From Marinobacter sediminum (lineage in GTDB: Bacteria > Pseudomonadota > Gammaproteobacteria > Pseudomonadales > Oleiphilaceae): a DNA stretch of 64,000 nt. The DNA is taken from contig NZ_JAGTWY010000001.1 in NCBI RefSeq assembly GCF_023657445.1, positions 1,798,001 through 1,862,000 on the forward strand, in the 5' to 3' direction. Below are positions 11,967-22,504 of this stretch, one piece after another. The notes beneath the pieces were generated by a model. That model made no database searches. It had not been told where the DNA came from and saw only the letters and a program-made list of their open reading frames with translations. The first letter of the stretch is position 1, and every line of letters begins with the position of its first letter. The translations under genes and the position numbers were made by a program.

Positions 11967-14900
11967 TTAGCCGAACCAGCGCCGTGCGTTCCTGAACATA
12001 CGAATCCAGGGACCATCTTCCTGCCAGCCATCCGGGTGCCAGGAATGCTGAACCGAACGGAATACCCGCTCCGGATGAGGCATCATGATCGTGACCCGAC
12101 CATCGCGGGTGGTCACACCGGTGATACCCGCTTCTGAGCCATTCGGGTTGAACGGATACCGGGTGGTTGCCTGCCCACGATTATCCACATACCGCAATGC
12201 CACCATCTCATTCTCTGACAAGGCCGAAGCAGAAGCGTTTCCGGCGAATTCAACTCGCCCCTCCCCATGGGCTACCGCAATCGGCATCTGCGAGCCGGCC
12301 ATGCCATCAAGGTAAGCAGAGGGCGATGGCATCACTTCCGCCATCACCAGGCGCGCCTCAAATTGCTCCGACTGATTACGCACGAAACGCGGCCAGCCTT
12401 CACTGCCTGGGATCAGCTCGTGCAGGTTCGAAAGCATCTGGCATCCGTTACAAACCCCAAGTGCCAGCGTATCCTGGCGGTTGAAGAAAGCCGCAAACTG
12501 ATCGCGCACACGGTCACTGAACAGAATGGACTTCGCCCACCCCTCACCGGCACCGAGAACATCACCGTAGGAGAATCCGCCACAGGTAACCAGACTGTTG
12601 AAGCTCTCCAGGCTCATACGGCCCGACAGAAGATCACTCATGTGGACATCAACAGATTCAAAACCGGCACGGTCAAAAGCCGCTGCCATTTCCACCTGGC
12701 CGTTGACGCCCTGCTCACGGAGTACGGCCACTTTAGGCCGCGCCCCCTTGTTGATATAGGGGGCAGAGATGTCCTCGTTGATGTCGAAGGTCAGTTCGGC
12801 GTGCAGCCCAGGATCGTCAGCATCCAACAGATTATCGAACTCTTCCTGGGCGCAATCTGCATTGTCCCTCAGTGACTGGATTCGATAACTGGTTTCTGAC
12901 CATAAACGCTGAAGTGAACAGCGGGATTCATCAACAACCGTTTCACCTTCGAAGCTCAGACGCAGCTGGTCATCGTCGTTCAGGGTACCAATCACGCTGG
13001 TGTGGTCACCGAGTCCGGCCGCCGAAAATTGCTGCAGAACAAAACTGGTGTCCTCGCGACGAACCTGAACCACGGCACCCAGCTCTTCATTAAACAGCTC
13101 ACGTGCGAACTGAGAGGAAGATTCCGCCAATCCGTCCAGTTTGATATCGACCCCTGTGTGACCGGCAAAGCACATTTCGGCCAGGGTTACGAATAGACCA
13201 CCGTCGGAACGATCATGGTACGCCAGCAGTTTGCCGTCAGAGTTCAGCCCCTGAATAACCGCAAAGAAAGCCTTGATGTCTTCGGGGTCGTCCAGATCCG
13301 GCGCGACCGCGCCCACCTGGCGATAAACCTGAGCAAGTGCCGAACCGCCGAGGCGATTCTGCCCGGCAGCCAGATCCACCAGGATCAGATCAGTTTCTCC
13401 TGCGTCATTCACCAGTTGCGGAGTGAGTGTCCTGGCTATGTCGACAACCGGTGCAAAGCCACTGACCACCAGCGAAAGCGGCGAAGTCACGCTCTTCTGT
13501 TCGCCGTTGTCTTCTTCCCACACGGTTTTCATGGACATGGAGTCCTTGCCTACCGGAATGGTGATGCCCAGCTCAGGGCAAAGCTCCATACCGACCGCAC
13601 GGACGGTCTCATACAGGTTCTCATCCTCGCCCGGGTGCCCCGCTGCGGCCATCCAGTTTGCGGACAAACGGATATCTGACAGCTTGCCAATGGCTGCGGC
13701 CGCCAGGTTGGTTATGGTCTCACCCACAGCCATACGCCCGGATGCCGGCGCGTCGATCACCGCAACCGGCGTGCGCTCGCCCAGAGCCATAGCTTCGCCA
13801 CTGCGAACATCAAAAGAACTGGCGGTGACTGCAACGTCACTCACCGGTACCTGCCAGGGCCCGACCATCTGGTCACGGGCAACAAGACCTGTAATGGTTC
13901 GGTCACCAATGGTGATGAGAAAGCTCTTGGAGCCCACGGACGGCAGACGAAGTACACGGCGAATGGCCTCGTGCAAATCGACCTTGGTGGAATCAAAAAT
14001 CGGCTTGGTAAAAGAACCGCGACTTACACTACGATGCATTCGCGGCGGTTTGCCAAACAGTACTTCCATGGGCAAATCTACCGATTTGTCATCGAAGTAG
14101 GAGTCGGCCAGTTCCAGGTGATGGGATTCGGTCGCCTCACCGATAACCGCGTACGGACACCGCTCCCTGCGGCACAAAGCGTCGAACCGCTCCAGATTTT
14201 CCGGAGCCACCGCCATGACATAGCGCTCCTGGGATTCGTTACACCAGATTTCAAGAGGCGACATGCCGGGCTCGTCACTGGGGATATCCCTCAGCTCAAA
14301 TTTGCCGCCACGACCACCGTCTTTCACAAGCTCCGGCATCGCATTGGACAAACCGCCAGCACCTACGTCATGGATGAAGCAAATCGGGTTCTTGTCGCCC
14401 ATCTGCCAGCAACGGTCGATAACTTCCTGACACCGGCGCTCCATCTCAGGGTTGTCACGCTGCACCGATGCAAAATCAAGGTTTTCATTGCTGGAACCGG
14501 AATCCATGGAAGAGGCCGCACCGCCGCCCAGACCGATAAGCATGGAGGGGCCACCAAGAACAATCAGCTTGGCCCCTACCGGGATGTCACCTTTTTCAAC
14601 GTGCTCTTCCCGGATATTACCCAGGCCTCCGGCAATCATGATCGGCTTGTGGTAGCCACGCACCTCGTCTCCCGCCGCTCCCGGGACCTTTTCTTCAAAA
14701 GTGCGGAAATAGCCAGCCAGGTTGGGACGGCCGAATTCGTTGTTGAAAGAAGCGCCACCAATGGGGCCTTCAATCATAATGTCCAGCGCCGAGGCAATAC
14801 GGCCGGGCTTGCCATAACCGATTTCCCAGGGCTGGGTATCGCCCGGCAGGTTCAGGTTGGAGACGGTAAAGCCGGTCAGCCCTGCTTTTGGCTTGGAACC

Positions 14901-15872
14901 ACGGCCAGTCGCACCCTCATCCCGGATTTCACCACCGGAACCGGTGGCCGAGCCTTCTGCCGGTGCAATGGCAGTCGGATGGTTGTGAGTTTCAACCTTC
15001 ATGAGGATATGAATGTCTTCTTCGTTATACCCGTAGATACCGGTTTCTGGATCGGGAAAGAAGCGACCACCGCGGCTGCCACGAATTACAGAAGCATTAT
15101 CCTTGTAGGCAGAAAGCACACCATCGCTGTTCATTTCGAAAGTGTTACGAATCATCGCAAACAGCGACTTTTCCTGACCCTCACCGTCGATGTCCCACGA
15201 GGCATTGAATATCTTGTGCCGACAATGCTCCGAGTTGGCCTGCGCGAACATCATCAACTCAACGTCGGTTGGATCCCGCTCAAGGCCGGCAAACGATTTC
15301 ACCAGGTAGTCAATTTCGTCTTCGGCCAGAGCCAGGCCAAGCCGTCTATTCGCTTCAACCAGCGCCGAACGGCCTCCGGCAAGCACCGGGACACGGTCCA
15401 GAGGACGAGGCTCCTGATGGCTGAACAACAACTCGGCACCACCCATTTCATGGAAGACCTTCTGAGTCATTCGGTCATGCAACAGCGCTGCAATCTTCTC
15501 CCGCTGTGCAAGGCCAAGCTTACGGCTGGCCCTGATATAAAAAGCGGTACCACGCTCAATCCGGTGAATCTGGCGCAACCCACAATTACGGGCAATATCC
15601 GTCGCCTTGCTGGACCAGGGCGACAGAGTTCCGGGACGTGGCACAACAAGAAACAGGACACCGTCCGGTTCCTCGACGGCCACACTGGGCCCGTAGATTA
15701 GTAGCCGGTCCAGAATCGCATACTCCGAGTCTGAAAGGCTGCCTTCCAGATCTACAAAGTGCATGAACTCGGCATAAACATGCTCGACCTCAGGCACGAT
15801 GTCCTGAATTCGGGAATGCAATTTTCGGGAACGGAAGGGCGAAAGCGCGGGTGCGCCGCGAAGTTCAAGCAT
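11967..15872 (-). CDS. purL: Phosphoribosylformylglycinamidine synthase
   Basis: This is the large single-chain PurL of about 1,301 residues, the normal gammaproteobacterial form. It converts FGAR and glutamine to FGAM in purine synthesis. The N-terminal part is the PurS-like/linker region. The centre has two AIRS-type ATP-binding halves ([40 protein letters not shown]). The C-terminus is a class I glutamine amidotransferase with nucleophile Cys in [10 protein letters not shown] and catalytic His in [11 protein letters not shown] chose the ATG at 15872 ([14 protein letters not shown]), which matches the family start. The frame stays open for 39 more codons upstream without a better site. It is divergent from mltF and has its own terminator. 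Confidence 0.95.
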   Translation of the reverse strand: MLELRGAPALSPFRSRKLHSRIQDIVPEVEHVYAEFMHFVDLEGSLSDSEYAILDRLLIYGPSVAVEEPDGVLFLVVPRPGTLSPWSSKATDIARNCGLRQIHRIERGTAFYIRASRKLGLAQREKIAALLHDRMTQKVFHEMGGAELLFSHQEPRPLDRVPVLAGGRSALVEANRRLGLALAEDEIDYLVKSFAGLERDPTDVELMMFAQANSEHCRHKIFNASWDIDGEGQEKSLFAMIRNTFEMNSDGVLSAYKDNASVIRGSRGGRFFPDPETGIYGYNEEDIHILMKVETHNHPTAIAPAEGSATGSGGEIRDEGATGRGSKPKAGLTGFTVSNLNLPGDTQPWEIGYGKPGRIASALDIMIEGPIGGASFNNEFGRPNLAGYFRTFEEKVPGAAGDEVRGYHKPIMIAGGLGNIREEHVEKGDIPVGAKLIVLGGPSMLIGLGGGAASSMDSGSSNENLDFASVQRDNPEMERRCQEVIDRCWQMGDKNPICFIHDVGAGGLSNAMPELVKDGGRGGKFELRDIPSDEPGMSPLEIWCNESQERYVMAVAPENLERFDALCRRERCPYAVIGEATESHHLELADSYFDDKSVDLPMEVLFGKPPRMHRSVSRGSFTKPIFDSTKVDLHEAIRRVLRLPSVGSKSFLITIGDRTITGLVARDQMVGPWQVPVSDVAVTASSFDVRSGEAMALGERTPVAVIDAPASGRMAVGETITNLAAAAIGKLSDIRLSANWMAAAGHPGEDENLYETVRAVGMELCPELGITIPVGKDSMSMKTVWEEDNGEQKSVTSPLSLVVSGFAPVVDIARTLTPQLVNDAGETDLILVDLAAGQNRLGGSALAQVYRQVGAVAPDLDDPEDIKAFFAVIQGLNSDGKLLAYHDRSDGGLFVTLAEMCFAGHTGVDIKLDGLAESSSQFARELFNEELGAVVQVRREDTSFVLQQFSAAGLGDHTSVIGTLNDDDQLRLSFEGETVVDESRCSLQRLWSETSYRIQSLRDNADCAQEEFDNLLDADDPGLHAELTFDINEDISAPYINKGARPKVAVLREQGVNGQVEMAAAFDRAGFESVDVHMSDLLSGRMSLESFNSLVTCGGFSYGDVLGAGEGWAKSILFSDRVRDQFAAFFNRQDTLALGVCNGCQMLSNLHELIPGSEGWPRFVRNQSEQFEARLVMAEVMPSPSAYLDGMAGSQMPIAVAHGEGRVEFAGNASASALSENEMVALRYVDNRGQATTRYPFNPNGSEAGITGVTTRDGRVTIMMPHPERVFRSVQHSWHPDGWQEDGPWIRMFRNARRWFG

Positions 15873-16140
15873 GATATCAACCTGTATCGCGCGAAACGGG
15901 GAAGTCTGGGTGCGTTCTGAAAGGCCGCCATGATACTCGAAAGCGCGGTCAGGATACAGCGCCAGAGACGTTAATCCCCATCCATACAATTGACATTGTT
16001 TTGCATATTAATTAACCAGTTTTATTGACCGGCGCCCGCCCAATGGGGATCATGGATCGGTGGAAGTGGAATCCACACCCAGCATGACACCGGATACGTC
16101 CATTCAAAAAGTAATGACGTGCCCCGACGACTCAGCTGTA

Positions 16141-17670
16141 ATGGAGACCAGGGATTTGCCCAAACCGCTAATCGCTTATGTCGCGACATGGGCTCAGGTG
16201 GCGCTGCTCGTATTCGCCACACTGACGCTCACCGGCTGTTCGCGACCAAGCACCCTTCAGGAAATCCGTGACGAAGGTGTGTTACACGTAATCACTCGCG
16301 AAGCACCCTCCATTTATTATAAGGGGCGCGACGGGATTACTGGCTACGACTATGAACTCGCACAGCGGTTCGCCGACGAGCTTGGCGTCGAACTGAGGGT
16401 GCGCGTGGCCGGAGACAATACGGAAGTACTCTCCATCCTATCCCGGGACTATGCCCACATCGGGTTGGCCGGACTCTCTCAGCAACCGGAATTCAAAGAT
16501 CATTACAAGGTGCTTCCCACAGGCATCTCCGCCCAGTCTGTGGTGGTTTACAACCGGGATGCAGAACGCCCGGACTCACTGGATAGCCTCACCGGCCAGA
16601 CGCTCCATCTGGTGGCAGACAGCAACCACAAGCACCTCCTTGAAACGGAGCAGAAAAGTGACTCCAGTGCTGACTTGCAGGTTCACCCCGGGCTGGATGC
16701 GGCCGGCATACTGGCGCGGGTGGAGAGTGGAGAATTCACCTACGCCATCGTGTCATCAAACGAGCTTGAGCTTAACCATGTGTTCTTTCCCAAGGTGAAA
16801 CAGGCCTTTTCCCTGGGTGAGCCGTCAGAGCTCGTGTGGCTATTCCCCTCGGCACAGGATGACTCGCTGGTCACTGCCGCCCGCCAATTTCTCGGGAAGC
16901 TGCAGGCCGATGGCACTCTCGCTCAACTTGCCGAGCGTTTTTATGGGCATCTGGATCAGCTGAACTACGTGGGGGCCCGAACCTTTATGCACCATGTGGA
17001 AAACCGCCTGCCCAAGTACGACAGCCTGTTCCAGGACTATGCCACGGACTTCGGGATGGACTGGCGCCTGCTTGCCGCTATTGGCTATCAGGAATCCCAC
17101 TGGCGCCCCAATGCCGTGTCTCCTACTGGCGTTCGCGGCCTGATGATGCTCACACGAAATACCGCAAGCCACATCGGCATCAATAACAGGCTGGATCCAG
17201 AGGAAAGTATTCAGGGAGGTGCCAAGTATTTCCGCATAGTGCACAAAAAGATTCCTGAGCGCATACCGGAGCCCGACCGCACCTGGTTTGCCCTGGCATC
17301 ATACAATGTGGGCTTTGGCCATCTGGAGGACGCACGAAGACTGACCGAGGGTGCTGGCAAGAACCCGGATCGCTGGATGGATGTGAAAGAGTTCCTGCCA
17401 CTGCTGGCACAAAAAGAGTGGTACACCAAGACTCGCTTTGGCTACGCCAGAGGGCACGAACCGGTGCTGTACGTGCAGAATATTCGCCGTTACTACGATG
17501 TTCTCGCCCGAATAACCGATCGGTCTCAAGCCTCCCCTCCGGAAGATGCCAACATGGTAAACCTTGAATCAGAGGAGCAGGACAGCAATGCGACACGGGA
17601 GGCCAAAGACCATTCAGACATGCGTGCAAGCTTGCCTTCCGAGCTGGGGATAATCCCGCCGACGCTATAG
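16141..17670 (+). CDS. mltF: Membrane-bound lytic murein transglycosylase F
   Basis: The protein has a lipoprotein signal ending in the lipobox LTLTGC. A periplasmic solute-binding-like domain follows (LHVITREAPSIYYKGRDG; GYDYELAQRFADELGVEL), then a C-terminal lysozyme-like SLT domain. The catalytic Glu is in AAIGYQESHW, with GVRGLMMLTRNTA and WFALASYNVG after it. It cleaves peptidoglycan to anhydromuropeptides in the outer-membrane inner leaflet. The neighbourhood with purL is conserved in pseudomonads. The start is uncertain: the frame is open from 16060 and no start has a clear ribosome site. I chose 16141 because it gives a signal peptide of normal length, with the lipobox Cys at residue 33. 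Confidence 0.9.
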   Translation: METRDLPKPLIAYVATWAQVALLVFATLTLTGCSRPSTLQEIRDEGVLHVITREAPSIYYKGRDGITGYDYELAQRFADELGVELRVRVAGDNTEVLSILSRDYAHIGLAGLSQQPEFKDHYKVLPTGISAQSVVVYNRDAERPDSLDSLTGQTLHLVADSNHKHLLETEQKSDSSADLQVHPGLDAAGILARVESGEFTYAIVSSNELELNHVFFPKVKQAFSLGEPSELVWLFPSAQDDSLVTAARQFLGKLQADGTLAQLAERFYGHLDQLNYVGARTFMHHVENRLPKYDSLFQDYATDFGMDWRLLAAIGYQESHWRPNAVSPTGVRGLMMLTRNTASHIGINNRLDPEESIQGGAKYFRIVHKKIPERIPEPDRTWFALASYNVGFGHLEDARRLTEGAGKNPDRWMDVKEFLPLLAQKEWYTKTRFGYARGHEPVLYVQNIRRYYDVLARITDRSQASPPEDANMVNLESEEQDSNATREAKDHSDMRASLPSELGIIPPTL

Positions 17671-17690
17671 TCGGAATGGCACAAGCGCGG

Positions 17691-18167
17691 TCATTCTTCG
17701 GTCGAACGGGCATCCAGTGCCCGCTCAACCTGAGCCGAAGAGAATCCCCGTCGATTCAGGAAACGGGCCTGCCGTACCTTTTCATCCCAGTCCTCACTCA
17801 GATCCGAAAGACCGTAACGCTTTTCCCTTAGCGCAACCGCTCGGCGGCACCAATCCTCGTCAGTCATTTCGTCCAGACACTCAGGAGCATGGTGGACTCC
17901 ACGTTGCTGAAGCTCGCCCAATATGCGCATTGGGCCATACCCAAGATCCATTCTCTGGCGGGCGTAGACGTCGGCAAAACGATTGTCATCAAGCCAGCCC
18001 TCGTTTTCATAAGCGTCCAGCACCACCTCGATCACCTCATCATCGATCTTGCGCTGGCGCAGTTTCAATACCAGTTCGAGGCGGCTGTGTTCCCGCCTGG
18101 CCAGCAGTCTCAGTGCAACCGAGCGTGCCTTGTATTCATGATCTTCCTGATTTTCCTGTTTTGCCAT
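17691..18167 (-). CDS. recX: RecX regulatory protein
   Basis: A protein of about 158 residues with the RecX three-helix repeats (ALRLLARREHSRLELVLKL; WLDDNRFADVYARQRM; YGPMRILGELQQRGV; FLNRRGFSSAQVERAL). RecX binds RecA filaments and limits their activity. The ATG at 18167 (MAKQENQ) is preferred over an upstream in-frame ATG because GGAAGGG lies upstream of it. In most relatives recX follows recA directly; here the gene upstream is a divergent DUF349 gene and recA is not in the window. It converges with mltF. Confidence 0.88.
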   Translation of the reverse strand: MAKQENQEDHEYKARSVALRLLARREHSRLELVLKLRQRKIDDEVIEVVLDAYENEGWLDDNRFADVYARQRMDLGYGPMRILGELQQRGVHHAPECLDEMTDEDWCRRAVALREKRYGLSDLSEDWDEKVRQARFLNRRGFSSAQVERALDARSTEE

Positions 18168-18332
18168 ACAGACCCTTCCCGCATGCGCGTACAAAACGCT
18201 AGACTAGCCCCGAATTATTCTTGCCGGCCCGACCGGCAAACAGTACCCGGCCTCCCGAGAAGAGGCCGATGGCCGGTGGCGGCTCACTTTGCCCGACACC
18301 GTGAACTGGTTTCAATCCCAAAGGATACCCTC

Positions 18333-20801
18333 ATGGCTGCTTTCATCCAGAAACTGTTTAAATCCCGCAAATCCTCCGACGCAACCGGAAAAAATCGTCA
18401 AGAAACACCGCCAACGGCTGCTGTACAGGAGGATACGCGCGCTATTCTGAGAGAAGAACAGCTCCAGGCCCTGGAGGGTTCGCCGGATCAGGCCACTCTG
18501 GCAAATCTGGCAATTAGCGGCGCAACCGCCGATATTCGGCTGGACGCGGCAAGCCGGCTCACGAACGCCGATAGCCTGCAGCAAGTTCAGAAGCAGGCCA
18601 AGGGGCGTGACAAGGGCGTCTATCAGAGCGTCAGACAAGCTCTCCAGAACATTCGTGATGAACAGGCAAGACAGGAAAGCCTGTCGCAAACCATCACGAC
18701 CCTGATCAGTAACGCCAACGACCAGGCGCGCAGTGATGATACCAAGCTTTACGAGGCAAGACTGGAGTCACTGATTCGCCACTGGAGTGAGGTAGAACCG
18801 CACGCAACTCCTGAGCAGGCCCAGAGCTTTCTGGAAGCGGTTCACCGGTGCAAGGAACGCCTTGATGCTATCCGGTCGGCGCTGGAAGTTGAAAAGCGGC
18901 AGCAGGACCAGAAACAGCAGCGAGAAGAAACCCTGGCGTTGCTTACCCGCACACTGGCTGAGCTGAAAGAGCAGGCGCCGGAGACGCTTCCCTCTCTGGC
19001 CTCCCTGGATGCCCTGCAAAAAACACAGGAAAATCGCTGGCTCGAAGCCACGCGCGACACCACTGTGGATAAGCAGGAACAGAAAGCCTACGAAAGCGCC
19101 ATGCTTTCGCTTCGCAGTTACGTCAGCGCCATACGCCATATCAATCAGGAAAAAGAGACCATTTCAGCGCTCGCTGCCGCGCTGGACGCCAGTGAGGACG
19201 CCTCGGACGAACACCGTGAACAGGCAAAGACCCTGATTAAAACCATTGCCTGGCCGGAAGGTTATCCTATGCCAGCGGTTTTGGAGCCAGTCCGGAAGCT
19301 GGCAGGTAAACGTAAGACGGTAGCGCCTGCCAAAGCAGAAAATCAGGAAAAGCAAAAGGCACTGGCCTCTGAGTTGGAAACCTCTGTTGGCCGACTAGAG
19401 GCGGCGCTGGAAGCGAAGCAGCTGAAAGAATCCAAACAACTGCTGAAAACAGCTCAACAGCAGTTCAAATCACTGGATCATCGCCATGGCAAACCCTTCC
19501 AGGCGCGCATGCAGTTGCTCGCCGGGCAGTTACGTGAACTCAGCGACTGGCAGGGCTTTGCAACCGAACCCAAGCAGATAGCTCTGTGCGAACAGATGGA
19601 ATACCTGGCCGAGCAACCGATTGAGCCGGAAGCCAAAGCGGAACGGATCAAGGAACTACAGAACGAATGGCGCGATCTCGGTGGTTCTTCAGATCGCGCA
19701 CTTTGGGCCAGGTTCAAGGAAGCGTCAGACCGGGCCTATGAGCCTTGCAAGGCGTATTTTTCCGCCAAGTCCGGCCTCAAACAGGCCAATCTTGAGAAAC
19801 GTCAGGCCATCTGCGCGGAACTGGAAACGTTCCTCAACAGCGCCGACTGGACAGCCATTGACTGGAAAGCGGCCGAGAAGATTCACCTGACGGCCCGCCA
19901 GGAGTGGAAAGCAGCCTGGCCAGTGGAATTCCGCGATAATCGACAGGTACAGAAACGATTTGACGACCTGTTGAAAAAGCTGGAAGCACCCCTGGATGAA
20001 GAGCGGCGCAAAAACGAAGCGCTCAAACAGGAGATTGTCGACAAGGCCAATGCTCTGACCAGTCATGAACCGCTGCAGGATGCGATGAATCAGGCCAAAA
20101 ACCTGCAGACAGACTGGAAAGCCATTGGTATCACCCGTCACCGGGAGGATCGCAAGCTCTGGCAGGCCTTCCGAAAAGCCTGCGATGAGATCTTTGCTCG
20201 CCGGGATGCCCAGCGCAACGAAAAACACGAGGCGGCAAAAGCCGCTGACGAAGCCGCTGAAACGGTTCTGGACGAGGCGCGGGCACTCGACAGCAACAGC
20301 GACGAACCTACGTTGTCTTCAGCCTTCGCCCAGCTTCGAGAGCTGGAGTCCGCCGTTCTCTCCTCCGCCTCGAAAGAGCGCGTGCAGCGTGAAAAACAAC
20401 GACTGCACAAGGCGATGGCAGACCAGCGCCTGAGAGCGAATATCAGCGCCTGGCAATCCCTGGTACGAGCCCGGGTAGACGGAGCGGAGTCAGGTGCGGA
20501 GCTTCCCGAGCACTGGCCTGCCCTGGCCGCCGACCCGAATCAACTCGAGCCGACAGAGCTGGTCATCCGGGCAGAAATCCTCGGAGGAATTGGGTCGCCG
20601 GAATCCGATCAGCAACGCCGTATGGAAATCCAGGTACAAAGACTGGCTGAAGGCATGGGCTCCTCGGAAAAGTCCAGCGATCAGGTTCGGGAGATGGAAA
20701 AACTGGTCGCCAGCTGGTGCCTGAAACCATCGGGTGAATTATCCGACCAGGCGCTCGCTGAGCGTCTGAACAACGCGCTCGCTGCGCTGGTCGTCGACTG
20801 A
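18333..20801 (+). CDS. DUF349 domain-containing protein
   Basis: A soluble protein of 822 residues, highly charged and helical (coiled-coil-like throughout). It has repeated DUF349 units, visible as LQNEWRDLGGSSDRALWARF and LQTDWKAIGITRHREDRKLW. The function of the family is unknown; some members are linked to RNA or stress phenotypes. I start at the ATG at 18333 (MAAFIQKLFKSRK), with AAAGGA 8 bp upstream. The open frame runs 148 codons further upstream, but that part lies antisense to recX and lacks protein-like composition. It is divergent from recX and convergent with the ComFB-like gene. Confidence 0.85.
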   Translation: MAAFIQKLFKSRKSSDATGKNRQETPPTAAVQEDTRAILREEQLQALEGSPDQATLANLAISGATADIRLDAASRLTNADSLQQVQKQAKGRDKGVYQSVRQALQNIRDEQARQESLSQTITTLISNANDQARSDDTKLYEARLESLIRHWSEVEPHATPEQAQSFLEAVHRCKERLDAIRSALEVEKRQQDQKQQREETLALLTRTLAELKEQAPETLPSLASLDALQKTQENRWLEATRDTTVDKQEQKAYESAMLSLRSYVSAIRHINQEKETISALAAALDASEDASDEHREQAKTLIKTIAWPEGYPMPAVLEPVRKLAGKRKTVAPAKAENQEKQKALASELETSVGRLEAALEAKQLKESKQLLKTAQQQFKSLDHRHGKPFQARMQLLAGQLRELSDWQGFATEPKQIALCEQMEYLAEQPIEPEAKAERIKELQNEWRDLGGSSDRALWARFKEASDRAYEPCKAYFSAKSGLKQANLEKRQAICAELETFLNSADWTAIDWKAAEKIHLTARQEWKAAWPVEFRDNRQVQKRFDDLLKKLEAPLDEERRKNEALKQEIVDKANALTSHEPLQDAMNQAKNLQTDWKAIGITRHREDRKLWQAFRKACDEIFARRDAQRNEKHEAAKAADEAAETVLDEARALDSNSDEPTLSSAFAQLRELESAVLSSASKERVQREKQRLHKAMADQRLRANISAWQSLVRARVDGAESGAELPEHWPALAADPNQLEPTELVIRAEILGGIGSPESDQQRRMEIQVQRLAEGMGSSEKSSDQVREMEKLVASWCLKPSGELSDQALAERLNNALAALVVD

Positions 20802-20812
20802 TTCCTGAGCGG

Positions 20813-21118
20813 TCACTCGCGCTGGTGTTCCTTAACAAAACCCCTGGCCGTCTTCACAGCGGCCAGGGATTTTTGTTTCATGTCCTTCAATTCCTCATCA
20901 GCCAGATAAAACATCATATCGATGGAGTGCCGGTAATACCGACTGGGCAGCCGGTTCAGCGCCACACACATCACATCGGTCAGATAATCGGTGGTATCTG
21001 TCTCTTCCCGAGTGGCCTCTATTGCATCCTGAACCAGCCTCTCGTAAAAATTGTCGATGGCATCTCTGAGGGACATAGCATGCACCTCCCGCATCTGCTC
21101 GCGCTCTTCTGTAACCAT
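20813..21118 (-). CDS. ComFB-family protein
   Basis: A protein of about 101 residues with the ComFB pattern: a helical N-terminus SLRDAIDNFYERLVQDAI, then DYLTDVMCVALNRLPSRYYRH, then a helical end. The family was named after the late-competence gene of Bacillus. Members in other bacteria are reported as cyclic-di-nucleotide receptors, but I cannot test that for this protein. The start at 21118 (MVTEEREQ) is chosen because AAGGGG lies 6 bp upstream. The gene converges with the DUF349 gene, with only 11 bp between the stops. Confidence 0.75.
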   Translation of the reverse strand: MVTEEREQMREVHAMSLRDAIDNFYERLVQDAIEATREETDTTDYLTDVMCVALNRLPSRYYRHSIDMMFYLADEELKDMKQKSLAAVKTARGFVKEHQRE

Positions 21119-21264
21119 AGAAGCCCCTTGGCATCTTGTCATGGCGCCTGAGCAATTTCGCCAATACGATTGGCAGCCCTCGTCATTACGCGCCAGTACT
21201 GCAACCGGCTATGGTTACCTCATCGGATGTAATTTCTGAAACAACAAATACCAGAGGACAAGCA

Positions 21265-22473
21265 ATGACTACCGAGGCGTACATCTTCGATGCAGTCCGC
21301 ACCCCCAGGGGGCGCGGCAAAAAGGATGGTTCCCTGCACAGCGTCAAACCAATCACGCTGCTGACAACCATGCTCCGCGCACTGCAAGAGAGAAACAGTC
21401 TGGACACAGCGCAGGTAGACGACATTGTTATGGGCTGCGTAACCGCCGTTGGCGATCAGGGCGCAGACATTGCCAAAACCGCGGCCCTGGCCGCCGACTG
21501 GGATGAAAAAGTTGCCGGCGTCACCCTCAACCGTTTCTGTGCGTCCGGCCTGGAAGCCGTCAACCTCGCCGCCATGAAGGTGCGCTCAGGGTGGGAAGAC
21601 CTGGTGGTTGCTGGTGGCGTGGAGTCCATGTCCCGTGTGCCCATGGGCTCCGATGGCGGCGCCTGGGCAACGGATCCGGAAACCAACCTGCACACGGGTT
21701 TCATGCCGCAAGGCATAGGTGCCGATCTGATTGCGACTCTCGAAGGTTTCAGCAGGGAAGACGTGGACGGCTTTGCGGTCAAATCTCAACAAAAAGCCGC
21801 TAACGCCTGGCAAAACGGCTACTTCGCCAAATCCATAGTGCCGGTTACTGATCAAAACGGCGTGGTCATCCTTGATCGCGATGAGCACGTTCGGGGCAAC
21901 ACCACGACCGAGTCCCTTTCAGGCCTGAAGCCCTCTTTTCAGATGATGGGCGAAATGGGCTTTGACGGCGTCGCCCGCGAAAAATACCACTACGTCGAAA
22001 AGATCAATCATGTGCACCATGCAGGCAACTCCTCCGGAATTGTCGATGGCGCCACGGCCGTGCTGATTGGCAGTGAAGCCAAGGGCAAGGCTATGGGGCT
22101 CAAACCCCGTGCCCGCATTGTCGCTACTGCGGTCACCAGCACCGACCCCACGATCATGCTGACGGGGCCCGCTCCAGCTGCCCGCAAAGCACTGGAAAAG
22201 GCTGGCATGACAGCTGACCAGATTGACCTGTTTGAAGTGAACGAAGCCTTTGCCTCTGTGGTGATGCGCTTCCAGCGCGAACTTTCTGTTCCCGATGAAA
22301 AAGTGAACGTGAATGGCGGCGCAATCGCCATGGGCCATCCCCTCGGGGCCACCGGCGCCATGATCCTCGGCACCTTGATGGATGAGCTGGAACGCCGGGA
22401 GCTGCGCTACGGCCTAGCGACACTCTGCGTAGGCGGCGGTATGGGCATTGCCACCATCATTGAGCGCGTCTGA
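21265..22473 (+). CDS. Acetyl-CoA C-acyltransferase (thiolase)
   Basis: A 402-residue thiolase. The acyl-accepting Cys is in [11 protein letters not shown], the His in the NEAFA block region and GHPLGATGA, and the second Cys in TLCVGGGMG. It cleaves 3-ketoacyl-CoA with CoA in fatty-acid beta-oxidation, or condenses two acetyl-CoA. The start is ATG at 21265 ([14 protein letters not shown]) with AGAGGA upstream; the frame is open 43 codons earlier without support. It forms an operon with the multifunctional enzyme that starts 31 bp after its stop, an arrangement like fadI-fadJ or fadA-fadB. Confidence 0.92.
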   Translation: MTTEAYIFDAVRTPRGRGKKDGSLHSVKPITLLTTMLRALQERNSLDTAQVDDIVMGCVTAVGDQGADIAKTAALAADWDEKVAGVTLNRFCASGLEAVNLAAMKVRSGWEDLVVAGGVESMSRVPMGSDGGAWATDPETNLHTGFMPQGIGADLIATLEGFSREDVDGFAVKSQQKAANAWQNGYFAKSIVPVTDQNGVVILDRDEHVRGNTTTESLSGLKPSFQMMGEMGFDGVAREKYHYVEKINHVHHAGNSSGIVDGATAVLIGSEAKGKAMGLKPRARIVATAVTSTDPTIMLTGPAPAARKALEKAGMTADQIDLFEVNEAFASVVMRFQRELSVPDEKVNVNGGAIAMGHPLGATGAMILGTLMDELERRELRYGLATLCVGGGMGIATIIERV

Positions 22474-22504
22474 ACCCGACACTTTTCTGAGAGGAGAACC
22501 GATT

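Noticed and set aside
13971..15701. A 576-residue open frame opposite purL
   Set aside because: It is an antisense shadow of a high-GC conserved gene, without ribosome site or recognisable domain.
17889..18332. A 148-codon upstream extension of the DUF349 gene
   Set aside because: It is antisense to recX, and a good ribosome site marks the start at 18333.
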